A stretch of 64,000 nucleotides of DNA from Epithemia pelagica (taxonomy: Eukaryota; Bacillariophyta; Bacillariophyceae; Surirellales; Surirellaceae). The notes under the pieces are model-generated. The model searched no databases. It was not told where the DNA came from and saw nothing but the letters and a program-made list of their open reading frames with translations. Below, one piece after another: positions 11,712-22,712 of this stretch. The stretch covers positions 1,612,001 to 1,676,000 of the forward strand of contig OX337234.1 in assembly GCA_946965045.2 (NCBI GenBank). Direction: 5' to 3'. Numbering within the stretch: the stretch's first letter is position 1; each line of letters starts with the position of its first letter. The translations under genes were made by a program, and so were the position numbers.

Positions 11712-14042
11712 ATGTCGCCCCCTTCTGAAACAAACCAGGGGACCAAGAATAGAAAACAAGGAAGCCAACGCTGTGGTGATCCAAAGCAAGATAAAAAGGA
11801 CAACCAAAGCAGTAAGAATTCAGCGCTCCATGGTTTATCTGGTGGCAAAGATGCTGGAGAAAGCAGTACCGATGATGAAACAGACGACGAAGAAATAACG
11901 ATCAGAGATGTCAACAACAAGAATAGCAATGATGACCGTAACCAAGAGGATTCAGGATCCGTATCTGAAAAGAGTCAGGTAATATTTCAGGAAAGAGGAG
12001 GGCGGGGAGCTTCATCCAACGAATCCCAGGACCAAGGTAGTAGTACCATGAGCTGTACAAGAACCCGTGGTGTTACTAATACAGGAGCACCTATGGAATC
12101 CGAACACAATACTGCTGTTATGAATGGAGTCGACCATGGTCAACGAGTTCCTTATAATGCGAATGGAGTTGCTCCATATCTGAATCATACCCATCCTTAT
12201 CCTCACCAGCAACCAAATCCATCGGTGTTGTCATTTCTTCCTCAAGGGCAACAACAACATCAGGTCCATACACAGTTCAATTATTCCCAAGCTCCTGTTG
12301 GGGGGCAACAACATCATCATTTCCCGGCGGCCTCATCATCTACGATTTATCCACAACAAGGAACTGGTATTATGGTGCATCAAGGATACCCACAACAGCA
12401 GATGATGTCTGTCCCATACCCACCCAATGGGGGCGTTCTGATGCAAGGAGGCGCTGGTGTTCACCAACCACAGCAAACACAGATGCACCATATGGATACA
12501 AATAATATTGAGTGCGCAGCTAATGACAATGGTGGTGTGACTGTAATGTCGCACCAAGATGTTGAAAATATTATGGAAGAGGTTATGGGTGGTGGTGGTG
12601 GTGGTGGTGGAGGAGTCAGTCGCGTTTGTAAGTAAGGTGTACTTCCTTTGTTTTGTTTGTGCCCTATCGGTATTGACTGGTTAGAGTGGAACTCTAATCT
12701 GGGTTGATGTGGGTTTGGAAATGTACAATCAAAAAAGATGTGGACTTCTGGATGGATGATGTTTCCTCACTTTCTGATCTCTCTTGGTCGTCATCATCTC
12801 TTGTAGCCATGGAAGTCGGAGGCGATAGCTCAATGGTTGCATCATCTATCTATGGTACTAGTGATGGTCAGAGTTCTGGGGCTAATGCAACGGCTGGTGA
12901 GAGGGAAAGAAGGAGAGAAGACAAGAGGGAAAGAAAGAGAGAACAGCAAAGAAAGAGCAGGAGCAAATACAAGGATCTACCCTTAGCTTGTCGTACGGAT
13001 GAGTTCCAGACTTTTGTGCCTGATGTTGCTTGGAGGTACGTGAAGTATTTCTCACTTGCCGATGATTGTGATGCAGATGATAATGGATTATGGCATTTGG
13101 GGAAGGATCACTTCAAGGCGTATTTCGAACGAGAAAAGATTATTGGTGATGTGGCTAAGGCAAAGTGGTGGGAAAGGTATTCCCCCCATTTGAGGAAAGA
13201 ATTCAGACGCAAGAGATCAAATGTTCTACAATCACTAAGGTTCAGGTTCATGAGTAAGTCGGTACTGTCTTGCTATCTTGTTCTCATTCTTGTGGAAAGT
13301 TTTGCTCTAACATGAGCCTTCCTGCCTGGCAGAACATTTCTCGTTGAATCTATGGAGAACACATGGTGGTGGAATTGTTCAGCGACCATTCCCTAAGTTA
13401 TTGGTTGACGATGAAAATCTAGGTCCTATGCCAAGTCTTGAAGAGATGATGCAAATGAGAGGAGTGAATGGAGACAATGATGCTTATGTTTTCATGTTTG
13501 AAGTATTTGGGGGGTCGGTTTATGGAGATGGAATGGTGAGAGATATCACTAATCAAGATATTACAGCTAATACACCAGAAGCACAAAAGCAAGCAATATG
13601 GAAGGAAGCGATGAGTAAGTTTACTACAAGTGATGAAGCTTTCATTCTCTTGGCTCTTGAAGATTCATGGGATGCATGGGCTCTGAGGAGCAGACAAGAC
13701 TTCAAACAAAAGTTGTACAAAGAAGACCCTGCTTGGTGTCAAGCGCACCAAATTAATGAGGACATTGATACAGATGGAGTAGAACAATACAAGTATTCAG
13801 GTTGTGCACACAAAAAGGGACGTGGTATGAGTGATATTGGCCTTGATCGTCTTGATGAATTACAGCAGAATTTGAGGGATGATCGAGAATATGTATCAGT
13901 TGATGGACTGTTTCAGAGACAAAATGTGTTCATGGAGAATCTTCTTAAGAAACATCGGGAGAGGATGGGATATGTGAACAGTGCTGATCAAGATCAACCG
14001 CAGCAGAAAAAGCGGAGGAAGCACGGACTCTGGTTTTTTTAA
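11712..14042 (+). CDS. Three-exon transposon partner protein, unknown function
   Basis: Proposed exons are 11712-12627, 12807-13253 and 13333-14042, joined at GTAAGT...TAG and GTAAGT...CAG sites. Their lengths sum to 2,073 bp (690 aa) and the phases agree. The family is not recognised. Exon 1 encodes a polar, probably disordered region rich in Gln, Pro, His and Asn that ends in a polyglycine run. Exon 2 has a strongly basic stretch (ERERRREDKRERKREQQRK) followed by a folded-looking part with PDVAWRYVKYF. Exon 3 is acidic with helices, contains FILLALEDSWDAWALRSRQ, and ends in a basic KKRRKH stretch. It is head-to-head with the transposase, so a DNA-binding helper of the same element is a reasonable inference. 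The start ATG is the first in frame. Confidence 0.6.
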
Positions 14043-14131
14043 ATAGTATCTCTTCATTAGCTTCTGTGCATGTTTTCACATTCTTCTGTGGATGGTATCG
14101 ATTGTGTTGTGAAATGAGTTACCATAAGTGT

Positions 14132-14345
14132 GTGGCTTCTGCTGGTGCTTTTGGAGCCTGAGATGCAAAAGGTGGGTGGCTTCTGCCGGTGCTTTCGGTG
14201 CCTGAGATGCAAAAGGTGGGTGGCTTCTGCCAGTGCTTTCGGAGCATGGGATGCTAATGGTGTGTGGCTTCCGCTGGTGCTTTCGGAGCATGGGATGCAA
14301 AAGGTGAGTGGCTTCCGCTGGTGTCATTGGAGAATGGGATAGGAG
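14132..14345. repeat. 44-bp minisatellite
   Basis: The landmark GTGGCTTC recurs at 14132, 14176, 14220, 14264 and 14308, giving five copies with an exact spacing of 44 bp and some divergence between units. It begins about 90 bp after the stop of the plus-strand transposon gene. Short open frames across it are an effect of the repeat. Confidence 0.9.
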
Positions 14346-15926
14346 AGATTGGGGGTTTGCCCTTGTGTTATTGCACCTGTAGAGAGGGTGTATAGATACC
14401 TTGTTCCGATGAGGTTGCTACTTTGTGTTCAGAGTGTTTTGGACGTGGAGGGCAAGGTCAGTGTGCTTAGAAGGTAAGTTCTCTGTGCGTGGAAGATGGG
14501 AGTGTGCGTGCGTGGAAGCTAGGGTCGCCGTGAATGTGTATGATGTTGTATGTGCGTGGTGGTGGGGAGGATTAGTCAAAATGGTGTAAATCCGTATAAA
14601 AAAAACTGGGTACGAAAAATGGCGCATGCCGACGGCGCGTATGGGGTGTGCGTTTTGGGGGCGCGTGACGCTGCCCTTAGACGGAGGCATATGACAAGAT
14701 GATTGAATTCATGAAGACAAAAATGCCACCTCCTCTGTCGTCAGACGACTATGACTTGATACTGGAGGGGTGAGAGTTTAAATTAAAATGGCTAGCTTCG
14801 TCGATTTGCCACTAGAAATACAATTTCTTGCGTGTACGACATCGTATATTCTTGGTTTTCTCTCACATCCTATGTTCAGGCCCGAGCAAATTATCGAACA
14901 TTCTTGCTATTCTCTCACATGCGTTGTTCTGTTTGGAAAAAACAGAACGTATAATCTTAATTATCCCTCACATCTAACATTTGGAGATGTAGGGGGGGGG
15001 GCTCAAAAATGATGTGGGGGGTGGTTTCTGAATCCCATATATCAGACAAAAATTCTTCCGAGCTACGACTACTAGGAGTAACTAACTAGGTAGTCACAGA
15101 AGTACAGACCAGTCATATAACCCCGTGCAGGAGTTGCAGATGGATGGCCAACAGGTGGGAGTATGGAAAGGATTTCTTGTCGCGTCATTAGGGTTAGGTT
15201 GTAAAATTCACACTTCTTGCGCTGCATTGTAGTAGCTGGGTGGCTCACAGTTGGGAGTATGAAAAGGAGTTCTCCAAATGTGATTGGATCTCTCAGTCAC
15301 GACCGAATTATTGTAAATTCTTGATTTTTTCTCGCAGCCGAATTATCGTAGATTCTTGACTTTCCCTCACATTAATTCTTCTTTTGTCGACAGAGATCGC
15401 ATATTTGAATTTTGGAACCGCGCTTTTCCGTAACAGATCTGGAAATTTTGGTCTTGTCGGGTTGTATGTGACAGAAAACCAATAAGCTACGATAAAGTTC
15501 ATGACAAACAAAAATCCATAAATAAGCGGAAAAAGCAACCAAAAAAGAGTGCGCTTGTGTCTAGAGAGTCTAGGTTTTTGCACGCGCGCATTTGTCCACA
15601 AGTTGATGACGTCGTATTCATGACTTGGAGTCGGATCACGGACCGACTTCCAACTACTCCTAAGAATCCTGTTTTCCTACCCACTATGCATTGGAGGGCC
15701 TACCGCCTACAAGCTGGTTTCAGGGATTATACAAGTGACGTAGAATCTACAGGGATTCTTACCAGAGGAGTAATCCTCGATAGCGTTTTGCGTTATTAGT
15801 GTCCGACAAGCGACTTCCTAGTGGCTTAAATAAATATTTTACTATGTGTTTTGTTATGTGTGATTTCTTCCGAACGCTAGAATTTCGTCCAAAAGATTAC
15901 GAAAAAACCGTCCATTGTTGACCATG
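14346..15926. other. Gene-free spacer
   Basis: I see no supportable gene. A loose motif of the form TTCTTG followed by a T/C-rich run and TCACAT recurs several times between about 14,830 and 15,390 on the plus strand, as if from an old degenerate repeat. A poly-G run lies at about 14,993-15,001. Open frames here are short and have no protein-like composition. Confidence 0.5.
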
Positions 15927-15983
15927 GTGGAGGGCCGTCCCGACCTGTTCAACTGTTGCCGAGCTGCATCCAGCTCCCTTAGG
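15927..15983. repeat. Left part of a dispersed repeat split by the 6.45-kb transposon
   Basis: From GTGGAGGGCC to the duplicated CCTTAGG this stretch matches 63,661-63,718 closely (both contain GAGCTGCATCCAG). The rest of the same repeat resumes at 22,435, on the far side of the transposon. The transposon therefore inserted into an older repeated sequence. Confidence 0.85.
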
Positions 15984-16025
15984 CCGACCCTTAAGCCTCT
16001 ACGAAACGAAAGTTGAGAGCTGACA
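15984..16025 (+). repeat. Left terminal inverted repeat
   Basis: A 42-bp sequence matching the reverse complement of 22,393-22,434 at 40 of 42 positions. It contains the block CTCTACGAAACGAAAGTTGA, which is also echoed in the subterminal palindrome at 22,312. Confidence 0.95.
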
Positions 16026-16611
16026 TTTCGTTTTGGCGGGATTTTGCTTCCTTACCAATAGCAGCATTCTGTGCATATTGTGCGCGCATGGCGAGACCCC
16101 AACGTCCAAGATCCACCAAGATGTCGTATCAGAAACCCCCCACCAACTATGACCCAAACAGTGGCTCATCCTTTGTTAAATATAACCACCAAAATTTCAT
16201 TCCCAACGACCATCCGATTTTGGTTCTAAACTGCCAATGCAATACTCACTAACTTTGTCATCGGCCAACGGTCCAAGACACTATAAATACAACACAATGT
16301 TACGTTTTTGTCCGATGACAAAAGTAGGTAATATTCGTCGAGATACAACGGGTCCAATTGGTACCTTTCACACACAAACGAAATTTTGGGAAAAAAATGC
16401 GAGCACAGCACACCCACTCACACGTGCACACCTCTACAGCATTAATTTATATACATCAATGAATAACATATAACAACCTAATCGCCTTTCAATCGTAGTT
16501 GAGTCATCGGAAGTACGAACTCCAACCGAGAGAAGTCGACGATGAAACAATGAGGACAGCGCCATTTGAGTCGAGTAATACTTGTATTATTACTTATCCT
16601 ATCCTCGTAGA

Positions 16612-19600
16612 ATGCCAAAACAGAAGCCCCCGAAGAACTACGCAAAGAAGAGGCAACCCACCGCTTCCACTGAAGGTTCTCGGAAGTCTCGTCGCCTTCG
16701 AGAAAAAGAGACGGCATCAGATTCCAACGATGGAGGTGCCAAGGATAGCAGGTTCAAGACGGAAGAAGAAATTCTCGCCGAACTGGCAAAACGCGAAGCG
16801 GAGGAAGCCCAGAAGCTCCTTCCATCTCCCAACAAACAGACAAGGACCCGACGCAAAGAATCGAATATCACATGTGAAAAAAACTCTGTTGAGAGAAAGC
16901 AGATTGCCCAGATTGTTCTTGATTTTATGGACGAAGACCATGTCCCCTGCTCTGTTTATGGCAGAGACCGCGAGGAACGCTACCCAGGATACACCTTCTG
17001 TAGCCGATGCAAAAAGGCAGACGACGAGTCTGGTTTCCGTCCTTCTCACAAGATAAACCGCAAGGCAATAGGCGGTCGATACACCTGTAGATCCAAGCAC
17101 ACAAATTTCTGGCATCCCACATACATCGACCCAAAGAAGAAGAACTCTCCAAAACCACCGCCAATTGATTTGTTTTGTCGACCATGCAATGGCGACAAGT
17201 CCCTGAGAACGACTCGCAAACGCAAGAAACGACAGAGGAGGAAAAGATCAAGGATCAAACCTCCACCTCCATCATCCACTCTCGAAAGCATTCTGTACCA
17301 GCATCCACAAGGCAAGGATGAAACTAAGAACCCAACCCAAGGGAATGTTCCTCAAGACGATAACGACCTCATTAGTGAGATTGATGAAGACAAATACAAC
17401 GACGCTGCAAACAAGAAAGAAACTCCACAGTTTCTGTTCAACTTACCTCTTTTCCAGGACCCCCTCAGCCATTACAGCTTTTATGCTCATGATTCTCGAG
17501 ACCATGCAGTCGATGAAACCGAGTCGTTTGATGTCGATAATGAAGAATTAGATGACCTGCCCCCATTCGAAAATGCAGAGAGTCAGCAGTCCAGAGATGA
17601 GCAAGGCGACTCATCAACAACTGAAGAGACAAGAAATAGGACGTACCTTAGTAGTAATGAAACTCTAGATAATGCTGACGAATCTGCCAACATGGATTCG
17701 ACACAAGAAGACAACGAAGAAATCACACGTCTCCACAATCAGATCCATTGTTTGGAACAGGATCTGCTACAAGCACATCAAGCTGTGTCTGACTATCGCA
17801 AGTCCCTGAAGAAAGTAACCGACGATTTGACCGATTGTAGAAGAAAGCTGAAGAATAGATCAGATGACCTTCGGTATTGGAGGGATAAAGACGCGGAAAC
17901 AAAAGCGACGAGCAAAGAGATTGATCTCCCCGCCTCTTGCTACGACATCAAGGACCGTGAAAAACTGGTGTCACATATCCGAGAAATCCTCGTATCAAGG
18001 ACCAGTAGGATGGATGACACGAGTAGAGCAGCAGGAGAATTCTTCCGAGACGTGGCACAACTGTGCCTTGACAAATCCATACACAATGGGCTCATGTTCG
18101 AGAATACATATGGTGTATTTCGTAAATATGTACGCGATTACGTCTTCACACCGTTTAACATTCTACGGAAAATGGATCTCGCAGGTGGCGTCCTAAACCT
18201 TGGCGGCATTGAAGTCCTACGACAAGTGGAAAGCAATGGAGTTGCTAATACACACACACTTATCCCAAGTAGTTCTTGTATCCAGGATGTAGCCAAAGAA
18301 GTCGAGAAGTTTGGGAGTCTTCTCTGCCCCTACCGACTTTTCCGGCACAAGACTGATGGGTCGGAAGGATTTGCCTTCCGGGCAGCCGATGTTATGGCAG
18401 GAATATTAGTGGCAGGCAATTGTCTGTACGGAGACGCTCGTTGGCGGCCCATCCAGTTGGCACAGAGTTTGGACGGCGCTCTTTTCACTAAAAACTTAAG
18501 CCATACACTGGGAGGGCTGAAGTTCAACGACATGTCCAACCCTCTTGCCCAATCACGTAACAGTTGTTTTCCGGTTGTGTGTGTTTGTCGTCCAGAGAGC
18601 AAGGGCTTAGTGCGATCGATCTTTCGGAACATGATCGAAGAGATCCGCGAAGCTGCCGTAAAAGTACTTCCCACGAAATTCGGAGTATGGCCGCTCAAAA
18701 TATGCACTAATTGCGATATGAGTTGCGAGTGGAAGCTACTTGGGCGTGGTGGGGCCGCTCAACAAGTTAACTTCCCTTGTTCGAAATGTACTGTACGAAG
18801 TGGAGAACTCCATCTCCCCACAGGACGTGTCGAAGACTGCAGCCTGTGCTCGCAACTAGGACATTCCAAGAAAACAAACTGGGTATGTAGACATCACAAG
18901 ATGTGTACAAGGGCTCATGTAAACAGTCTACAAAAGGAAGTGGACCACTTCGTCAAGGAGATGCCTAGCATCTACGAGAGTCTAACTGATATATGGGGTG
19001 ATTCCGAGTTGATTATGCAAGAGGACCCCAGGATGGACCCAACCAAAGTTCAGAAGGGGAACATCAAGTCCATCCATTTTGATCTAGGCAAAGCCGATGT
19101 TGCCAAGCGTCTGGAATATGCGAGGTTCATAACCAATGATCTGGTGGTTAGAGAACTAGATGTGCATGGTACACTAGAGCAACGACAACGACGACTCAAG
19201 GCCCACCATGTCAAAGAGTGGATTTACTACCAAGCGAAGAAGGTGTTAGATGATTATAAGCAGTCCAAGACTGCTACCGCAATTGTCTATATGATGGACA
19301 CGGTCCCATGCATTCTCCATATGGAGAATCGCATGGGAATCAAGATTCTTACCATGTGTTTGCGACACGGTCTGGCAAGTGCAAAGGTCAAAGAGTTCGA
19401 TTGGATGCCTGAAGAATATGACAATTCAGAAATAAAGAGATGTAACCACTTCATCAAGCGAGTCCAAAAATGTATGAACCAGTCCATACTGGGAACGAGT
19501 GATATGCCGACGCAGTGGAAAGCACCGTATGAGAAGAAGAAGCGTAAACTTGGAACTATCACTATGGACAACGTCCGCATCCGAAGAATGTTGCCCAAGT

Positions 19601-20507
19601 TTGATGAACTGGTAGATATATGCATCGCAAACCCAGAGAAACAAGTCAAGTGGAAGCAGTGTGTAGCCGACTATGTCATTTCCATGGAACGACTTAACAA
19701 GAAAACCAACATGACAGACAGTGAGATTTTTGACTATCAGCGCAAGGCGGATGAGTTCTTTGCAACTTGGGTGGATTTGTGTGGTGAGAATGGGATAACC
19801 AACTACGCACACTTGATAGGTAGTGGTCACGTAATGGAATACCTGATCCATTGGCGCAACCTGTCATCCCACGCTCAACAGGGGTGGGAAGGTGAGTAGT
19901 AGCCTGCGAAAGCGAAAGAGGTTCTCTTGTTTGTTGAAAATGGCTACTCACCTACACTGTTACAGCATTCAATAGTTTATTTAAGACGTTCTATTTTTCC
20001 AGAACACAAAGGGGTGGTAGTACAAATAGGGGAAAGGGTAGGATGTCCAGACTAGAACCAATGGCGAGATGGTTGCAACGACGCATGGTTTTCATGTGTC
20101 GATACGAATACAGTGATATAACAGAAGGTAATGCAAATTGCAGCGAGGAAAATGCGCTGGCAAGGAAAACCTGGGTTGCAAAGAATAAGGGTACAATGGA
20201 ATTTTGTCGCAGAATTCCGGGTATACAAGACGATGGAGGTGGTCAACAGACAGGGAATGAAAGTGGAGGAGCCGGGCAGTCAAGAGATGAGAGTGGAGGT
20301 GCTGAGCAGTCGACGAATGAGAATGGAGTGCTGAGCAGTCGACGAATGAGAATGGAGGTGCTGAGCAGTCGACGAATGAGAATGGAGATGCCGGACAATC
20401 AACGGAAGTCACTGTTACTGCTGGACAGTCACCAACGGACAATGGAGCTAGCAATGGAGGCGCGGAACAGCCAAGAGAGGAAAACAAATCGGACGAACAA
20501 TCGGTAG
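16612..20507 (+). CDS. DDE-like transposase of the 6.45-kb element (two exons)
   Basis: Exon 1 runs from the ATG at 16612 to 19891. The intron is 19892-19965 (GTGAGT...ACAG). Exon 2 starts at 19966. The join turns a dead end into GWEAFNSLF...RTQRGG, a conserved-looking C-terminal block. Visible features are a basic N-terminus; zinc-knuckle cysteines (CSRCKK, CRPC, residues about 125-200); an acidic linker; a coiled coil near 370-420; and a catalytic-type region. Candidate acidic residues are D621 (SLDGALF), D702 (TNCDMSCEW) and E905 (LHMENRMG), with a Cys-rich insertion (CSKC, CSLC, CRHHKMC) between the second and third. The late motif HLIGSGHVMEYLIHWRNL precedes the splice. The active-site assignment is inference. 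The C-terminal tail carries a 1-base deletion near 20,328 that shortens the reading frame, giving 1,273 aa as it stands. Confidence 0.8.
20299..20396 (+). repeat. 30-bp repeats in the transposase tail, one copy short by a base
   Basis: Three consecutive units built on GCTGAGCAGTCGACGAATGA. The first junction reads GGAGTGCTG where the next reads GGAGGTGCTG, so one G is missing at about 20,328. The loss moves the downstream reading out of the frame in which it encodes further EQSTNENG-type repeats and the acidic tail. Confidence 0.85.
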
Positions 20508-20770
20508 AAAAATTGGCGGATATTATAGATCTAGATGACTGGGATTTTTTTGAACCTGGTACATGGACACCAATTGACGATGTAGACCAGATGACACATG
20601 GGACATCACTTGTTGTAGACCCTGAGGAAGATGAGGATAGTGACGATGACGATGACGAGGACTACTACGATGACAGTGACGATGACGAGGAGGACGACGA
20701 CGCGTCTTTGGGTACTATGAATGATGATGATGAAGACGAACTAGTTGCAGAAGATGAGTGTGAAACATAG
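20508..20770 (+). other. Displaced acidic C-terminal segment of the transposase
   Basis: An open frame ending at TAG 20,768-20,770 encodes LADIIDLDDWDFFEPGT followed by a very Asp/Glu-rich stretch. It is in the frame the transposase would be using without the 1-base loss near 20,328. It has no start codon of its own. It is best read as the cut-off tail of the transposase rather than a separate gene. Confidence 0.65.
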
Positions 20771-20809
20771 GATGATAAGTATCGAATGTAAACTACTGAT
20801 AATGGAATG

Positions 20810-21828
20810 TTAAGCAAACGAAAGGATGTCTTTGAGTAACTCTTCAGCGTCAGTTCGTTGGATAACCAGTGACTCTTTTGGGGATTTACGATTGAACCCC
20901 ACTCCACCAACACATCGACAGTCAAATTTGACATCAGTTTCCTGGCGGGTGATGGAAGAGACTTCCATGACACTTTCTCCCTTGTACATGTACTGATCGC
21001 CAATGTGGATCTTTGACACAGCCTTTGTGTACGAAGGTGGCTTTGAGTTCGTGTCGATAGATGACAGGGAGAAGTCACTTTCACTTGCCGAATCGTTTTG
21101 AGACTGTCCTTGGAGTATCTTTTCCAAATTGGGGCATGGAGGGAGGTGTTTGAGATTGCCATCACGGCTCACGGAATATTGATAACGCTCGTACGATTGG
21201 TAAGACGAACATTATAAGGTGAAAATATGAAATCGACGCGTTGGTCCACAATCCGGCGCTTGAATGGAGGTTCCGATGTTTCGTCGGATTCGTGGGGGTT
21301 GGAATCTTGAGCACCAGCAACAACTGTGAGGTTTTGCTCGCGTCGTAGCACTAGTCCTGTCCTGCCATCGTCGAGTTTAGGACGTCGTTCGGACGATCCG
21401 TACGTCGCACTGGGTCCCAATATCATGCGGAGGACATTCAATTCGGATTGGGTCTTGAAACGAAGAACACCGCCATGGAAAGAAATTTTCACCTGTTGCA
21501 ATGGAAGGAGGATTTAGACAATGGAATGGTGTGAGTGTTGTTATGAGGAATGAAGTGGTTCACATGCATGAGCGTGTATTAGAATTCGTACCTTTGATCG
21601 TGATAGGGAAGAGTCCAAATGAAAGAAGGACTTGGACAGTGAAATGGGGTGAGTATTCAGGGTAATCAATGTGTTGGCGACTTGAGAGATGTACTGAATA
21701 CTCTCCATTGCAACGCAACCAATGTTCAAGGAAACCACTTCTCTGTCAGCTCCCTGTCCTGAGCGTTTGTTGAGTAATTTGTGAATGCTCTTTCTGATTG
21801 TATAGAGGCCATTCCAAATGATTAGCAT
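20810..21828 (-). CDS. Second gene of the 6.45-kb transposon, unknown function
   Basis: The proposed start is the ATG at 21828. Exon 1 (21828-21592) joins exon 2 at 21492 across an intron with GTACG...ACAG ends; the phase is zero and the junction reads SLSRSK-VKISFHGG. Exon 2 stays open to 21169. A second open segment (21172-20810) in a different frame begins four bases before that stop. At the overlap there is GTGAGC, a possible splice donor, so a further intron or a frameshift may link them. Exon 1 includes hydrophobic and basic helices (YTIRKSIHKLLNKR). The last segment has a Cys pair (DCRCVGG) and ends in hydrophobic residues. No family is recognised. It converges on the transposase and lies inside the inverted repeats, so it belongs to the element. 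Confidence 0.55.
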
Positions 21829-22311
21829 GCTTGGATGGAATGGATGTTGTGGTTCCGAGCGTGGAAACCGGATACGAATTAGGACAGAAAATGTGACATA
21901 ATATTTAAATACCTTTCGTCCTAGAGAATGTCAGCATGAGAAATAGGTGTTTGGGGTGAGGCAGATACTTAAAAGCGCGAGCCCGTTTTTTGGAGAGCGG
22001 GCAGTGCCAAAGAGGTGGGATTGAGCGTTTTGGCTGAAAATAATATACACAGAATGCTGCTATTGCGCGTCTGCGAAACGAAAACTAGAACCGCGCCTTT
22101 TCCCCCATTCATCCCCCATTCCCCCCCCCCATTTTCACTTCAATAAATTGAATACTAAAATAATTCTCATAGAATTGTGACGTACACAGGACGCACCGAC
22201 CGTTGGAGCTGAACGCCAGTCGATCAATACTCTTGAGCGTTATGAAGAACTTCACATTCATACATTGTCTAAACGCTTTGCACATCTGAAACGCCTTCTA
22301 CTTTCGTTGGC

Positions 22312-22339
22312 CTACGAAAGTTGGCGCCAACTTTCGTAG
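22312..22339. repeat. 28-bp perfect palindrome near the right end
   Basis: The half-site is CTACGAAAGTTGGC, followed directly by its exact reverse complement. The CTACGAAA and GAAAGTT words also occur in the terminal inverted repeat, about 55-80 bp away. A second TTTCGTTGG lies just upstream. A transposase-binding site is a natural inference. Confidence 0.85.
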
Positions 22340-22392
22340 CCCCGAAAGCTGAAAAGCAAGAATACCCGGATAAAAGAGGTAAAATGATGACG

Positions 22393-22434
22393 TGTCAGAT
22401 CTCAACTTTCGTTTCGTAGAGGCTTAAGGGTCAG
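22393..22434 (-). repeat. Right terminal inverted repeat
   Basis: The inverted counterpart of 15,984-16,025, with mismatches at positions 2 and 36 counted from the outer end. It is followed immediately by the second copy of CCTTAGG. Confidence 0.95.
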
Positions 22435-22712
22435 CCTTAGGGTGTTGTTGGACCACCACCAATGGGGCAACAGTTCAACGCATCGGCATCATCCACAATA
22501 ACATGATCATCGGACGCACACGCACCCCATCCACGATAGTCTCGTACAAAACGAAGTTTTTCTGGGGGAACGCGAGATTGTCGAGTTTCGGAAGCACTTT
22601 TCACATGAGAGGCATGATTAGAAGGGCTATATTTATAAGATAGCTGGCGTGATTTACGTAGAATTTGTACTGTGAGGTACGTCACTCGCATTTCGTCTGA
22701 AACCAGCTTGTA
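22435..22712. repeat. Right part of the dispersed repeat split by the transposon
   Basis: This continues the alignment with the copy at 63,712-63,963. Shared blocks include GTTGGACCACCACCAA, GATAGTCTCGTACAAAA and GAAGCACTTTTCACA, with substitutions and small indels. A minus-strand open frame of 84 codons crosses it, but the other copy does not keep that frame intact, so I do not call a gene. Confidence 0.85.

Larger units (their letters stand above)
5499..14042. mobile_element. Plavaka/KDZ-like DNA transposon, three genes, decayed
   Basis: Three gene units sit together with no host gene between them: a cysteine-rich minus-strand gene (5,499-6,770), a transposase on the minus strand (7,164-11,291), and a divergent spliced plus-strand gene (11,712-14,042). 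The transposase shows the motif order of Plavaka-like transposases (CACTA-related or KDZ type). I could not find convincing terminal inverted repeats or target duplications, so the limits given are those of the genes and the real element is probably longer on both sides. The satellite stops about 13 bp before the left gene. A 44-bp minisatellite follows the right gene. Confidence 0.6.
15984..22434. mobile_element. 6,451-bp two-gene DNA transposon with 42-bp TIRs and 7-bp TSD
   Basis: Both ends begin CYGACCCTTAAGCCTCTAC and continue as inverted repeats for 42 bp with two mismatches (15,984-16,025 against 22,393-22,434). CCTTAGG flanks the element directly at 15,977-15,983 and 22,435-22,441, as a target-site duplication should. 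A related uninterrupted sequence exists at 63,661-63,963. Inside are a long spliced transposase (plus strand) and a convergent spliced minus-strand gene, plus a subterminal palindrome that resembles the TIR. The 7-bp duplication and the protein motifs do not match a superfamily that I can name with confidence; Dada and KDZ/Zisupton-type elements are the nearest comparisons by duplication length. Confidence 0.92.

Noticed and set aside
5487-14790. Possible terminal repeat pair TTTTAATTTAA near 5,491 and its inverse near 14,780
   Set aside because: The match is 11 bp of AT-only sequence with no extension and no flanking duplication, so it cannot define the ends of the first element.
22437-22691. 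84-codon minus-strand frame in the dispersed repeat
   Set aside because: The second copy at 63,661-63,963 does not keep the same frame open, so coding conservation is not supported.
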